Shown here: positions 50,450-59,126 of the stretch, piece by piece | Layout: the number at the start of each line of letters is the position of its first letter | Numbering within the stretch: position 1 is the first letter of the stretch | From: Candidatus Binatia bacterium | GTDB taxonomy: Bacteria; Vulcanimicrobiota; Vulcanimicrobiia; Vulcanimicrobiales; Vulcanimicrobiaceae | Length of the DNA stretch: 59,654 nt | Direction of reading: 5' to 3' | NCBI GenBank assembly: GCA_035541935.1 | Contig: DATKMJ010000071.1 | Location: 1-59,654 of the forward strand | The notes under the pieces: model-generated | Database searches by the model: none | The model's input: the letters and a program-made list of their open reading frames with translations, nothing else | Told to the model about the DNA's origin: nothing | Position numbers and translations under genes: made by a program

Positions 50450-50872
50450 TTACCTGCCTCCCGCGCTTTTAGGAGGGCCTCCTCCTACAGAGTCGCCCGG
50501 CTTGGCAACCACGGGCGGGCCGCCGCCGACGGAGTCGCCCGGCTTGGCAACCACGGGCGGGCCGCCGCCGACGGAGTCGCCCGGCCTGGCAACCACGGGT
50601 GGGCCGCCGCCGACGGAGTCGCCCGGCTTGGCAACCACGGGTGGGCCACCGCCGACAGAGTCGCCCGGCCGAAGGATTACGGGTGGGCCGCCGCCGACGG
50701 AGTCGCCCGGCTTGGCAACCACGGGCGGACCGCCGCCGACCGAGTCGAGGTGGTGCATCATGCTCTGGCTCGTGGCAGGCAATAACGAACCGCCGGAAAT
50801 ACCACCGCCCGCGCATCCGCCGAGCATTGCGGCGGAAACGACCACAGCGGCCACGACGATCATCTTGCGCAT
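50450..50872 (-). CDS. Lipoprotein built of 14-residue tandem repeats
   Basis: The 140-residue product has a signal peptide with lipobox MLGGC (Cys at residue 20) and a short Gly/Ser linker. Six copies of DSVGGGPPVVAKPG follow, with small changes (one reads PVILRPG), and a seventh ends in PPKSAGGR. The repeat region spans about residues 43-135. The Gly/Pro/Val composition suggests an extended elastic or fibrous surface protein, as with elastin-like sequences, but no domain family matches. It is probably attached to the outer membrane by its lipid. The unit also repeats at DNA level (42 bases). Confidence 0.8.
   Translation of the reverse strand: MRKMIVVAAVVVSAAMLGGCAGGGISGGSLLPATSQSMMHHLDSVGGGPPVVAKPGDSVGGGPPVILRPGDSVGGGPPVVAKPGDSVGGGPPVVARPGDSVGGGPPVVAKPGDSVGGGPPVVAKPGDSVGGGPPKSAGGR
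50473..50746. repeat. 42-bp tandem repeats (about seven units) inside the lipoprotein gene
   Basis: Units such as GGGCGGGCCGCCGCCGACGG with CTTGGCAACCAC recur every 42 bases, encoding DSVGGGPPVVAKPG. Copies differ by a few bases. Such arrays often change copy number by slippage or recombination. Confidence 0.9.
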
Positions 50873-51125
50873 TATGTTGATGCCTTTCAGCGCCTGGGGG
50901 CGCCAGGAAGCAAAAGTAGTAGTACGAATATACTAGTACCAAAAAGCCTCCAAGGATAGGGCCGCTTGGCAAACTTTGCATTTACTAACTAAACCTAGCG
51001 GGTGTGGACGGATAATTCGGCCTTTGGGACGGGCGAGCGCAGCCTCTAGAGCGCCCGTCGCTTCGTGCTGCCCCCCGGCAGCGGCCACGACGCCCCGCTA
51101 CCATCATCTAACGAGGGGTCTTGCC
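50873..51125. promoter_or_regulatory. Divergent intergenic region
   Basis: This 253-base gap separates the repeat lipoprotein (minus) from the next lipoprotein (plus) and should hold both promoters. It contains AGTAGTAGTACGAATATACT (50915-50934) and GGATAGGGCC (50954-50963). Similar GTACTA/GGATAGGG strings lie at 50403-50430 before the LuxR gene. No sigma-type -35/-10 pair is clear. Confidence 0.4.
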
Positions 51126-52130
51126 ATGTCTCACTCCACGCTTCGGACGCGACCGGCGTTAACGGTCGCGGCTCTGGCGCTTCTCTCACTGGCGACGGCC
51201 GGGTGTAACGGACCCACCTCGCTCGCTCCGCCCAACGGGGGAGCGTCAGGCGCCGGCTCAAACGCCGCCGCCGTTAAGGCGGCGACCTACAACTTCAAGA
51301 CGATCGACAATCAGGACGATCCGACGTTTAACGAATTGCTCGGGATCAACAACCTCGGCAAGCTCGCCGGCTTCTACGGCGACGGCGAGAAGGCGCATCC
51401 AAGCGTCGGCTACGTCATCCGCAACTACGGTCAGTCCAAGTATTTGCTCGAGGACTATCCCGGCGCCTCGAATACGCGGGTCACCGCCGTGAACAATCAA
51501 AACGTCATCGCCGGCTACTACGACCGGCTCAACGGCGGCGGTACGTTCGGCTTCATCGAGCACGACGGCATCTGGGCAAGCTATAAGGATCCGCACACGC
51601 ACGGCGACTACAACGTAACGAAACTCCTGGGCCTCGCGGACTCGGGCCTCGCGGTCGGCTACTACGAAGATGCCGACAAGAACGATCACGCTTTCGAGCT
51701 GATCCAAGCGAGCGAGGAGTACCACGCGGTAACGCCGCCGGGAGCGGTCAGTACGGTCGCGACCGGCATCAACGGCAAGGGCGACATCGTCGGTTACTTC
51801 AAGAAGCAGGACGGCTCGATCGAAAGCTTCCTTCTAAAGGGAGGCATCTTTACGGAGTTCACATATGCGGGCTCCGATAACCAGACCGAAGCGACGAGCA
51901 TCAACTGGCAGGACGAGATCGCCGGCTACTACGTCGACGCTGGGGGCAGCACGCACGGCTTCGTTTTGGACGGCCTGCTCAACAAACCGGTGTGGACCGC
52001 TCCGATCGACGATCCGAAGGCACCGAAAAAGACGGTCGTCGAGGGGATTCAGAATCACCACTACATCGTGGGCTACTACGTGGACGCAGCCGGCGACACG
52101 AACGGCTTCCTGGCGGAACCCGCGAAATAA
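51126..52130 (+). CDS. HAF-type repeat lipoprotein
   Basis: The 334-residue product has a signal peptide ending in lipobox ATAGC (Cys at residue 27) and a Gly/Asn linker. At least six similar segments of about 45 residues follow, with a pattern such as INNLGKLAGFYGDG, VNNQNVIAGYYDRL, LADSGLAVGYYEDA, INGKGDIVGYFKKQ, INWQDEIAGYYVDA and IQNHHYIVGYYVDAAG. Each has an I-x-N-x(3-4)-I-V/A-G-Y-Y core, resembling HAF/extracellular repeat propellers. It likely forms a beta-propeller at the cell surface. The ligand is unknown. Confidence 0.78.
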   Translation: MSHSTLRTRPALTVAALALLSLATAGCNGPTSLAPPNGGASGAGSNAAAVKAATYNFKTIDNQDDPTFNELLGINNLGKLAGFYGDGEKAHPSVGYVIRNYGQSKYLLEDYPGASNTRVTAVNNQNVIAGYYDRLNGGGTFGFIEHDGIWASYKDPHTHGDYNVTKLLGLADSGLAVGYYEDADKNDHAFELIQASEEYHAVTPPGAVSTVATGINGKGDIVGYFKKQDGSIESFLLKGGIFTEFTYAGSDNQTEATSINWQDEIAGYYVDAGGSTHGFVLDGLLNKPVWTAPIDDPKAPKKTVVEGIQNHHYIVGYYVDAAGDTNGFLAEPAK

Positions 52131-52145
52131 CCGGCGAGGGAAGCC

Positions 52146-53339
52146 CTAGAGGACGAACGTCTCCCAATCGTAGGGCGTAAAGCCGCGGGCGACGTCTTCC
52201 CATCCGGTCCGGAACGTCTCGCCGATCCCCGCCGCGTCGCCGAATCCGACGACGCCGACCGGTAAGGTTTTTGCCGGCCGGATATATCGCAACGCCGTCT
52301 CCGGGACGCTCGCGACGTAGCGCGCGAGCATCTCGTGCCCGTTCGTCACGGTCGCCAGCTGCGCTGCGCTGAGACGCTGCAGCGCGCGTTTCCCGACCGA
52401 TTGAAAGTAGGTCGTGCGCATCTCCGTCTCGAGCAGCTTGCGCTGCATCGTCCCGAACGCGGAGTAGACGACGGCGACGGCGTCGTCCACGTCGTTCTCC
52501 GGCTCGAAGGGCGGGTCGAGCAGAACGACGTCGGCGGAACGCGCGAGCGCGTGCGCGATCCCCACCGGCGAGTTGCTCGCGACGCCTCCGTCGCAGTAGG
52601 CGTTCTCCGTGCCGTCCGGGCCGGGCATCTTCACCGGATCGAATGCGATCGGTATTGCCGCCGAAGCGAAGAGGGCGCGATGCAGGATGTCGGGCGTTGC
52701 CCTGCGCACGACGGTCTGCGGTCCGAGCAATATTTGCAGCGAGTGGGTGAAGCGATCGCCGAACGCGGCGCTTCGCTCTTCGGGGTCGAGGAAGAAGTAC
52801 TCGGGTTGCTGCGTCGTCAGGTTCGTCACCGCCCAGACGAGCGGCATCGCCAGCGGCACCGAGGGATCGACGTGGCGAACGATCCAATCGTAGACCGGCT
52901 CGCTCTGGAGGATCGCGCTTTGGTTCTTCGTTAGGCCGAAGAGGTGAACGGCCGCGGCCGCGCGGTCGATCAGGCCGCTCTCCGGGTCGCGCAACGCGGC
53001 GTACTGCGGCTTGGGCCGGATGATATTCTCGCCTGCGATGCCGTACCACAGCTCGCGCAGCTTGACGTATTGGCCGGTCGCGACGAACCAGCCGTTGAGG
53101 GCGCCGATCGACGTCCCGCAGACCAGGTCGTACTGCGAGAGCCGCGTACCGTCGGCGAGACCGGCCATCGCCGCCAGCGCGCCCACGAGCCCCGCCTCGT
53201 ACGCGCCGCGGGCGCCGCCGCCGCTGAAGACGAGCGCCGCGCCCAACGATTCGTCCCGTGCGCTCGCGGTAGCGCGCAGCGCCGCGGGCGTAATGCCCGC
53301 GGCGGCGAGGCTGACGAGGAAGTTCCGCCGTTCGATCAT
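52146..53339 (-). CDS. Patatin-like phospholipase, probably exported
   Basis: The 397-residue protein has an N-terminal twin-arginine-like signal (MIERRNFLVSLAAAGI). The patatin domain has the oxyanion loop GGGARGAYEAG (residues about 40-50), nucleophile S77 in GTSIG and the acid in DGGVASN. It should hydrolyse lipid acyl esters, with a Ser-Asp dyad. I use the ATG at 53339; a GTG two codons upstream (53345) is an alternative. It is convergent with the HAF-repeat lipoprotein gene, with 15 bases between the stops. Confidence 0.88.
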   Translation of the reverse strand: MIERRNFLVSLAAAGITPAALRATASARDESLGAALVFSGGGARGAYEAGLVGALAAMAGLADGTRLSQYDLVCGTSIGALNGWFVATGQYVKLRELWYGIAGENIIRPKPQYAALRDPESGLIDRAAAAVHLFGLTKNQSAILQSEPVYDWIVRHVDPSVPLAMPLVWAVTNLTTQQPEYFFLDPEERSAAFGDRFTHSLQILLGPQTVVRRATPDILHRALFASAAIPIAFDPVKMPGPDGTENAYCDGGVASNSPVGIAHALARSADVVLLDPPFEPENDVDDAVAVVYSAFGTMQRKLLETEMRTTYFQSVGKRALQRLSAAQLATVTNGHEMLARYVASVPETALRYIRPAKTLPVGVVGFGDAAGIGETFRTGWEDVARGFTPYDWETFVL

Positions 53340-53381
53340 TGCCACGCCGACTCTAGTGCGCGCCGATCGAACGGAATTACT

Positions 53382-54782
53382 CTATTGGGTATCCGGCCAC
53401 CGCGGATCGAGCGGCTGATGCAGGAAATACTCCTTGTCGTAGGGCGAGTTGATCTCTTTGAACTTCCGCGGGGGCTTCTTAAAGTTGAAGACGTCGACCG
53501 GAGAGGTCGCCCGCGCGTCGCTTGCCGCCAGGCGCGGCAATCCCCAGATGTCTTCGACGAACCGCAGGATGCTGCCGTGCTCGTAGTGCGTGTGCGAGAC
53601 CTTGCCCTTCTTCACGTACGGCGAGATGATCAGCATCGGAATGCGCAAGCCGAGCCCGTCGTAATCGAGCATCTGCGGCGCCTCCGGATCGTACCAGCCG
53701 CCGTAATCGTCCCAGAAGACGAAGATCGCCGTCGAGTTCCAGTACTGCGACTCGCCGATCGCGTTGACGAGCGAGGTGACCCACGAGGGCCCGGTGTTGG
53801 AGCCGCAGCCGGCATGATCGGAGTTCTCGCACGTCGGCGTAATCCAGCTCACCGAGCGCAGCTTGCCGTTTGAGACGTCGTTGAAGAAGTTCGTCTGTGG
53901 CGAGATGACGTCGGCCTTCCAGTCGGGGCCGTTATAGATATGATTGATCGCCTGATAGGCGCTCCAGATGTTGCCGTCGCCGTTGATCGACGCGGTGTAG
54001 AAGCCCCACGAGACGCCGGCCGCGTCGAGTTCGTCGCCGAGCGTCTCCGGATCCCAGCAGACGACTTCGTAGCCCGTGTCGACTTGACGCTGCTGGTTGA
54101 CCTCGCCGATCTCGTCGCCCGGCCCGCCGGGGCAGCCCCAGGCGCCGAACGGGTAGTTGACCGCGGATTCGGCCTGTCCCGAGATGATGTACTGGTGCGA
54201 AATAAAGCTGCTCGCGTCAAAATTCGATGCATACATCTGGTCGGCGAGAACGTACTGCTTGCCCATGTCGAAGTACGGCTTCGTCTCGCTATGCGGAACG
54301 TAACTGTACGGCGGGTTGGCATTGGGACACTTCGGCTGACCGGCGTGGCCGCAGCCGGCATACTCCCTGTTGAAGCCGTTCATCTGGCAGTCGGTGCCCG
54401 GGAAACTGCCCGTACCGTTGCACGCCTCAAAGAACGAGGACGAGCTATGGTCGAGATCCCAGGTCGTCTCCAAGCCGACCGGCTGCAGCGTGATCGGCTG
54501 ATTCGAGGAGTTGAGGCCGAACGTGACGGTCTTGGCGCCCTTAAAACCATAGAACAGATTGTTAAAAGAACGATTCTCTTGAACGATGATGACGACGTGT
54601 TGGATCGGACCGCTAGCGCTGTGATGGCGGACGTGCAGCAGCGGCGCGTGCACCGGCTGCCGGGTTACGGCAAACGGAGCGATCGACGGCGTGCCGGTCA
54701 CGCCATTACCGTTGCAAGCTGAGAATGCGAGCGCGGTAACCGCAAGCAACGGCAACCGGCTCGTAAGCGGGGTACAACGCAT
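53382..54782 (-). CDS. Lipoprotein of the phosphoesterase (acid phosphatase / phospholipase C) family
   Basis: The 466-residue product has a signal peptide with lipobox AFSAC (Cys at residue 23). The catalytic domain is of the PF04185 type: VVIIVQENRSFNNLFYGF (N-terminal metal-binding E-N-R-S), NFDASSFISHQYIISGQAES, IFVFWDDYGGWYDPE and VSHTHYEHGSILRFVEDIW. Family members release phosphate or cleave phospholipids. Cysteines such as FEACNGTGSFPGTDC and CGHAGQPKC suggest disulfides. It lies upstream of the patatin gene with a 42-base gap, so both may attack lipids together. Confidence 0.88.
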   Translation of the reverse strand: MRCTPLTSRLPLLAVTALAFSACNGNGVTGTPSIAPFAVTRQPVHAPLLHVRHHSASGPIQHVVIIVQENRSFNNLFYGFKGAKTVTFGLNSSNQPITLQPVGLETTWDLDHSSSSFFEACNGTGSFPGTDCQMNGFNREYAGCGHAGQPKCPNANPPYSYVPHSETKPYFDMGKQYVLADQMYASNFDASSFISHQYIISGQAESAVNYPFGAWGCPGGPGDEIGEVNQQRQVDTGYEVVCWDPETLGDELDAAGVSWGFYTASINGDGNIWSAYQAINHIYNGPDWKADVISPQTNFFNDVSNGKLRSVSWITPTCENSDHAGCGSNTGPSWVTSLVNAIGESQYWNSTAIFVFWDDYGGWYDPEAPQMLDYDGLGLRIPMLIISPYVKKGKVSHTHYEHGSILRFVEDIWGLPRLAASDARATSPVDVFNFKKPPRKFKEINSPYDKEYFLHQPLDPRWPDTQ

Positions 54783-54872
54783 GTGGCGTTTCTCCTTAGA
54801 CTAGCAGGGTAGACCTAACTTACTTTTACGCCGTTCCGAACTGCGAATCCCCGAAGCAAACGATGACGTGCA

Positions 54873-55253
54873 TCATCTTTCGAAGATCATTCTGACCCGA
54901 GTTCCCTTTGCGGTGTCGATTGTGAGCCGCCCGGCAATCGCTCGGATGATTTGCAAACCAAGGCCCCTTCCGGGAACGGGGCCGCGTTCGATGAACGAGC
55001 CGTGGTCGGAGACCTCGACGCAGAGCCTGCCGGTGCGCCACAATCGGGCGCGAAGCGCGAGCCGAGGCCGCTCGCATCCGCGCTCGTAGGCGTGCTCGAC
55101 CGCGTTTGCCAACGCTTCGCCGGCGGCGATCGTCACATCGGCGAGCAGGTCGCGATCGAGTTCGAGGCCCTGCAAAAACGCCGTCAGCGTGTGACGGACG
55201 CGCGCAACGTATTCGGATTGCGCCGGGCACGAGAGTCGCAGTTCGAAGCTCAC
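54873..55253 (-). CDS. RsbW-like anti-sigma factor / serine kinase (HATPase)
   Basis: The 126-residue protein is a stand-alone GHKL ATPase of the RsbW/SpoIIAB group. The N box is GEALANAVEHAYE (E47, N50), the G1 box DHGSF and the G2 box GRGLGLQIIRAIAG. Such proteins bind a sigma factor or phosphorylate an antagonist STAS protein; neither partner is in the window. The start is a GTG at 55253. The next gene upstream (a 56-residue protein) ends 30 bases earlier. Confidence 0.87.
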   Translation of the reverse strand: MSFELRLSCPAQSEYVARVRHTLTAFLQGLELDRDLLADVTIAAGEALANAVEHAYERGCERPRLALRARLWRTGRLCVEVSDHGSFIERGPVPGRGLGLQIIRAIAGRLTIDTAKGTRVRMIFER

Positions 55254-55283
55254 GTTCGAGATCGTTCCCAGATCGGCGCGAAG

Positions 55284-55454
55284 TTATGCTCCGTGACCGA
55301 GGTGCCATCCATGCCGCTCGCAGCGATATGGGTGCAGGCCCTTCGAGGTTTTGGGCATCGCGCGCTCCGCGGCCCGCTTCGTCGCGAACGCCGCCTTCGG
55401 CGCGCCGTTCTCTTTAAAGCAGGTGCGCGGGCCGCCGGATTTTCGCTCCTTCAC
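55284..55454 (-). CDS. Small basic protein with conserved C-terminal WHLGH motif
   Basis: The 56-residue product starts at a GTG (55454) that overlaps the cupin stop as GTGA. It reads VKERKSGGPRTCFKENGAPK with a basic middle (FATKRAAERAMPKTSKG) and the end HPYRCERHGWHLGHGA. The PYRC-x(n)-WHLGH tail resembles a group of small uncharacterised bacterial proteins. One cysteine, one CxxH-like end and several histidines could bind zinc. The longer open frame to 55523 overlaps the cupin gene and is not needed. Confidence 0.65.
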   Translation of the reverse strand: MKERKSGGPRTCFKENGAPKAAFATKRAAERAMPKTSKGLHPYRCERHGWHLGHGA

Positions 55455-55942
55455 TCCTCGCCGTCGAAGTAGTCGAGCGCGTCGGAGCGCAGCATCCGGC
55501 GTTCGGGCAACTGGACGCCCCACTTTCCGCTATCGGGATAGTAGAACGACTCGCCGATTGGATTGTCGGCGACGACGTAGATCACGAGATCTTCGCCGCC
55601 GTCGTTGAAGAACTGGTGCGCTTCGCCCGGCTTGAAGATGCAGGCATCTCCGGCCGCGATCGGCGTGGTTCCCGCGTGGTGGCGCGCGGTGCCGCTCCCC
55701 GAGATCACGTGGTAGAACTCCCATTGCGCGCTGTGCGAGTGGTAGGGGTAGGGGGCTTTGCCCGGCGGAATCCGGAGAATCTCCACGTCGAACGGATGGC
55801 GCTCGAGTAGATCGGTCGAGTGGCGGTTGCGGCCGAGCGCCTCGGAGATCTGAACGCCCGAACCGGCAAACGTGCCCTTCGGCGAAGACCACGAGTTTGT
55901 CTCGAGCTCGTTCGTGTTGACTTTCTTCATGGGCTCCCTCAT
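55451..55942 (-). CDS. Cupin-domain protein
   Basis: The 163-residue protein has a single conserved-barrel cupin. Motif 1 is YHSHSAQWEFYHVISGSG, with two histidines and a glutamate for metal binding. Motif 2 is PGEAHQFFNDG. Its substrate is unknown. The ATG at 55942 overlaps the DnaE2 stop as ATGA; an ATG at 55930 (MKKVNTNE) with GGGAG close upstream is a second choice. It is coupled at its end to the 56-residue protein. Confidence 0.85.
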   Translation of the reverse strand: MREPMKKVNTNELETNSWSSPKGTFAGSGVQISEALGRNRHSTDLLERHPFDVEILRIPPGKAPYPYHSHSAQWEFYHVISGSGTARHHAGTTPIAAGDACIFKPGEAHQFFNDGGEDLVIYVVADNPIGESFYYPDSGKWGVQLPERRMLRSDALDYFDGEE

Positions 55943-58900
55943 TGGAAACTATGGATGGCGAGTCTGCGGGTGATTCCTTCGTCGTCGAAGCTCCAGATTT
56001 TCTGCGCGAGCACGTCTATGCAGCCCGCCTCCTTCTGCAGCGTTCCTTCGACGATGAGCGTCGGCGAGGAGCGAATCGGGCGGCGAAAGGCTTCGTAGAC
56101 CTTCGGGCGGACGATGACGTTGACCAGCCCGGTCTCGTCTTCGAGCGTGAGAAAGACGAAGCCCTTGGCGGTGCCCGGACGCTGGCGCGTGACGACGAGA
56201 CCTCCGACGCGGCACGCGCTGTTGCGCGGAAGCGTCTGCAGCCGCGCGGCCGGAACGACGCGCCGCTCCGTGAGGAAGGCACGGAAATGCTCCATCACCT
56301 GCCCGGCCGCGGTGACGCCCGTCGCCCAGAGATCGAAGGCTGCGATCTTCTTCGGCGCCGGCGGATCGAAACGCGCCGCCGGCTCGTCAACGTCCATGAG
56401 CGCGCCGAGCTCGCCGCGCGCCTCGCGCTCGTCGATGCCGCGCAGCGCCCACATCGCGTCGCGGCGCGACGGATACCACGGCGCGAAGGCGCCGGCGATC
56501 GCGAGGTTCTCCAGCGTCTCGCGCTCGAGTCGCGTGCGCTGCGCGAAGGCGAGGACGTCGTCGAACGGTCCCCGCGCGATCGCCGCCTCCAAGCGCTTGC
56601 GCTGCGCGTCGCCGAGGCCGCGCACGAGATGGAAGCCGAGTCGCAGCGCGCCGCCGGGATCCACTTCCGACCAGTAGCCGCTCGCGTTGACTTCGATCGG
56701 CCGGATCGTCACGCCGTGGCGGCGCGCGTCGTTGACGAGCACTTCGGTCGAGTAGAAGCCCATCGGCTGCACGTTGAGAATCGCCGCGGCAAAGACGGCC
56801 GGAAGCCGGCACTTCACGTAGGCCGACGCGTAAGCCAAGAGCGCGAAGCTCGCGGCGTGCGACTCCGGGAAGCCGTAATCGGCAAACCCTTCGAGCATGT
56901 GAAAGAGCTGCTCGGCGGCGGCGCGGTCTATGCCGTTGGCGACCATGCCGTCGACGAGCCGCGCGCGCATCGCCTCCATCCGATCGCGCGAGCGTTTGTG
57001 CCCCATCGCCCGGCGCAGCAGATCGGCCTCGCCCGCAGAGAAGCCGGCGGCCTCGATCGCCAGGCGCATTCCTTGCTCCTGAAAGAGCGGAACGCCGAGC
57101 GTTCGCTCCAACACGGGCTTCAGCTTGGGATGGGGATAGGTTACCGGTTCGGCTCCGGAGCGCCGGCGCAGAAACGGGTGGATCATCTGCCCTTGAATCG
57201 GACCGGGCCGAATGATCGCCACCTGCATGACGATATCGTAGAAACAGGCGGGCTTCAGCCTCGGCAGCATGGACTGCTGCGCTCGCGACTCGATTTGAAA
57301 GACGCCGATGGTATCGGCGCGCTGCATCATCGCGTACGTCTGCTTATCGCCGGCCGGAATCGTGTGCAGTTCGAGATCGGGCGCAACCCCTTCGGCTCCG
57401 TTCAGGGCAAGCTGCGGCAGCCACGCATCGCCGCGAGCGACGCAGCGCCGGTAGATCGTAAACGCCTCGCGCAAGAGCGAGAGCATCCCCAGCCCCAACA
57501 GATCGATCTTTATCAAGCCGAGATCCTGCAGGTCGTCTTTGTCCCATTGCACGACGGTGCGATCGCGCATCGTCGCCCATTCGACCGGCGCGACGCGCAC
57601 GAGCGGGTCGCGCGTGATCAGCATGCCGCCGGAGTGAATCCCCAAATGCCGAGGAAAGTTCGCGATTCGGCGGCAGAGCGCGAAGAGCGCGTGCGGACCG
57701 GCCTCCTCGGGGAGCACTTCGCGCGTATCGTACTCGCGCGCGATCGCCTCGATCTCTTCCGGCGCAAGCCCGAGCGCCTTGCCGACGTCGCGGATCGCCG
57801 ATCGCGCGCGGTAGGTGATCACCTCCGCGACCATCGCCGCGTTCGCGCGTCCGTAGCGCTCGTAGACGTACTGAATGACGCGCTCGCGGTCTTGATGGGC
57901 GAAATCTATGTCTATGTCGGGAATTTCGCGCCGCTCCTCGGACATGAACCGTTCGAAGAGCAGGTCCATCGCGATCGGATCGACGGCGGTGATGCCGAGC
58001 GCGTAACAGACGGCCGAGTTCGCCGCGGAGCCGCGCCCTTGGCAGAGCACGCCGAGTTCGCCCGCCGCTCGCACGATATCCCAGACGATTAAAAAGTATC
58101 CGGCGAGATCCATCTTGGCGATGAGGCCGAGCTCGTATTCGAGCTGCCGCTCGACCTTCGACGCGAGCGGCGCCGCATAGCGCTTCGCGGCGCCTTCGTA
58201 GACGAGCTCGCGAAGATGGCGCTGCGGCGAGCTTCCCTCAGGCACGGGGAAGAGCGGAAACTGTTCGGTCGTGCGCTCCAGCCTGAAGCGGCAGCGCCGC
58301 GCGATCGCAACGCTCGCCGCGATCGCTTCGGGATGCTCCGCGAAGATGCGGCGCATGGCGGCGGGTCCTTTGAGGTGGAACTCGGCATTCGGACGGAGCG
58401 CGTTGGCGGTCCGCGCGGCGCTCAGCGTCGTGCCGTCGCGCACGCACGCAAGCACGTCGGCAATTCGCGCGTCCTCCTTGACCGCGTAGACGACGCCGTT
58501 GGTCGCAACGAACGGCACGCGGCATTCGCGCGCGAGGCGCACGAGCCGCAGGTTGCGCTGCGTCTCCGCCGGCGTGAGATGCTGCTGGAGCTCGATATAG
58601 AAGCGGTCGCCGAAGATCGCCTTATATGCGAGCGCGCGTTTGCGATCGAGGCGCCCGAACGGACCGCCGGAGAGCGCGATCAGGCCATCGCTGCGCTCTC
58701 GGAAGTCCTCCCACTGTAGACGCGCGTCGCCCTTGCGTCCCCGCATCTGCGCGCGCGAGATCAGTTCGCAGAGATGCGAATAGCCGCGCGCGTCTTCGGC
58801 CAAAAGCACGATGCGCGCGCCGTCTTCGAAGGTCAGCTCGCTGCCGACGATCGCCTCGACCCCGCGCCGGCGCGCGCAGGTCGCAAAGCGCACCGCTCCG

Positions 58901-59052
58901 TAGAGGCCGTCGCGATCGGTCAGCGCGATCGCCGCGAGACCGAGCCGCGCCGCGCTCTCTACCAGTTCTTCCGGATGCGAGCCTCCCTGTAAGAAGCTGA
59001 AGTTCGACCATGCGTGGAGCTCCGCATACCCGTCTTTCGCAAACTGAGACAT
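55939..59052 (-). CDS. dnaE2: Error-prone DNA polymerase III alpha subunit DnaE2 (ImuC)
   Basis: DnaE2/ImuC carries out translesion synthesis in the damage-induced mutasome. The 1037-residue protein starts YAELHAWSNFSFLQGGSHPEEL (PHP domain, quoted as ELHAWSNFSFLQGG), with polymerase motifs CQGRGSAANSAVCYALG and PDIDIDFAHQDRE near residue 380. A C-terminal OB domain has GFVFLTLEDETGLVNVIV. Length matches DnaE2 rather than DnaE1. The PHP catalytic histidines look altered (H13-A-W15; D46-R47-D48). A 74-base gap separates it from an upstream ImuB-like gene on the same strand, the usual mutasome order. Confidence 0.93.
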   Translation of the reverse strand: MSQFAKDGYAELHAWSNFSFLQGGSHPEELVESAARLGLAAIALTDRDGLYGAVRFATCARRRGVEAIVGSELTFEDGARIVLLAEDARGYSHLCELISRAQMRGRKGDARLQWEDFRERSDGLIALSGGPFGRLDRKRALAYKAIFGDRFYIELQQHLTPAETQRNLRLVRLARECRVPFVATNGVVYAVKEDARIADVLACVRDGTTLSAARTANALRPNAEFHLKGPAAMRRIFAEHPEAIAASVAIARRCRFRLERTTEQFPLFPVPEGSSPQRHLRELVYEGAAKRYAAPLASKVERQLEYELGLIAKMDLAGYFLIVWDIVRAAGELGVLCQGRGSAANSAVCYALGITAVDPIAMDLLFERFMSEERREIPDIDIDFAHQDRERVIQYVYERYGRANAAMVAEVITYRARSAIRDVGKALGLAPEEIEAIAREYDTREVLPEEAGPHALFALCRRIANFPRHLGIHSGGMLITRDPLVRVAPVEWATMRDRTVVQWDKDDLQDLGLIKIDLLGLGMLSLLREAFTIYRRCVARGDAWLPQLALNGAEGVAPDLELHTIPAGDKQTYAMMQRADTIGVFQIESRAQQSMLPRLKPACFYDIVMQVAIIRPGPIQGQMIHPFLRRRSGAEPVTYPHPKLKPVLERTLGVPLFQEQGMRLAIEAAGFSAGEADLLRRAMGHKRSRDRMEAMRARLVDGMVANGIDRAAAEQLFHMLEGFADYGFPESHAASFALLAYASAYVKCRLPAVFAAAILNVQPMGFYSTEVLVNDARRHGVTIRPIEVNASGYWSEVDPGGALRLGFHLVRGLGDAQRKRLEAAIARGPFDDVLAFAQRTRLERETLENLAIAGAFAPWYPSRRDAMWALRGIDEREARGELGALMDVDEPAARFDPPAPKKIAAFDLWATGVTAAGQVMEHFRAFLTERRVVPAARLQTLPRNSACRVGGLVVTRQRPGTAKGFVFLTLEDETGLVNVIVRPKVYEAFRRPIRSSPTLIVEGTLQKEAGCIDVLAQKIWSFDDEGITRRLAIHSFQ

Positions 59053-59126
59053 GGACGATTCAAAGACGCTCGTCGCTTCTCATCGCCCGTGCCTCAGCCG
59101 CAATCGAGGAATTGCTTCGCGAAATT

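Noticed and set aside
50473-50746. Possible CRISPR array
   Set aside because: The 42-bp units are contiguous, without unique spacers, and are translated as a lipoprotein repeat.
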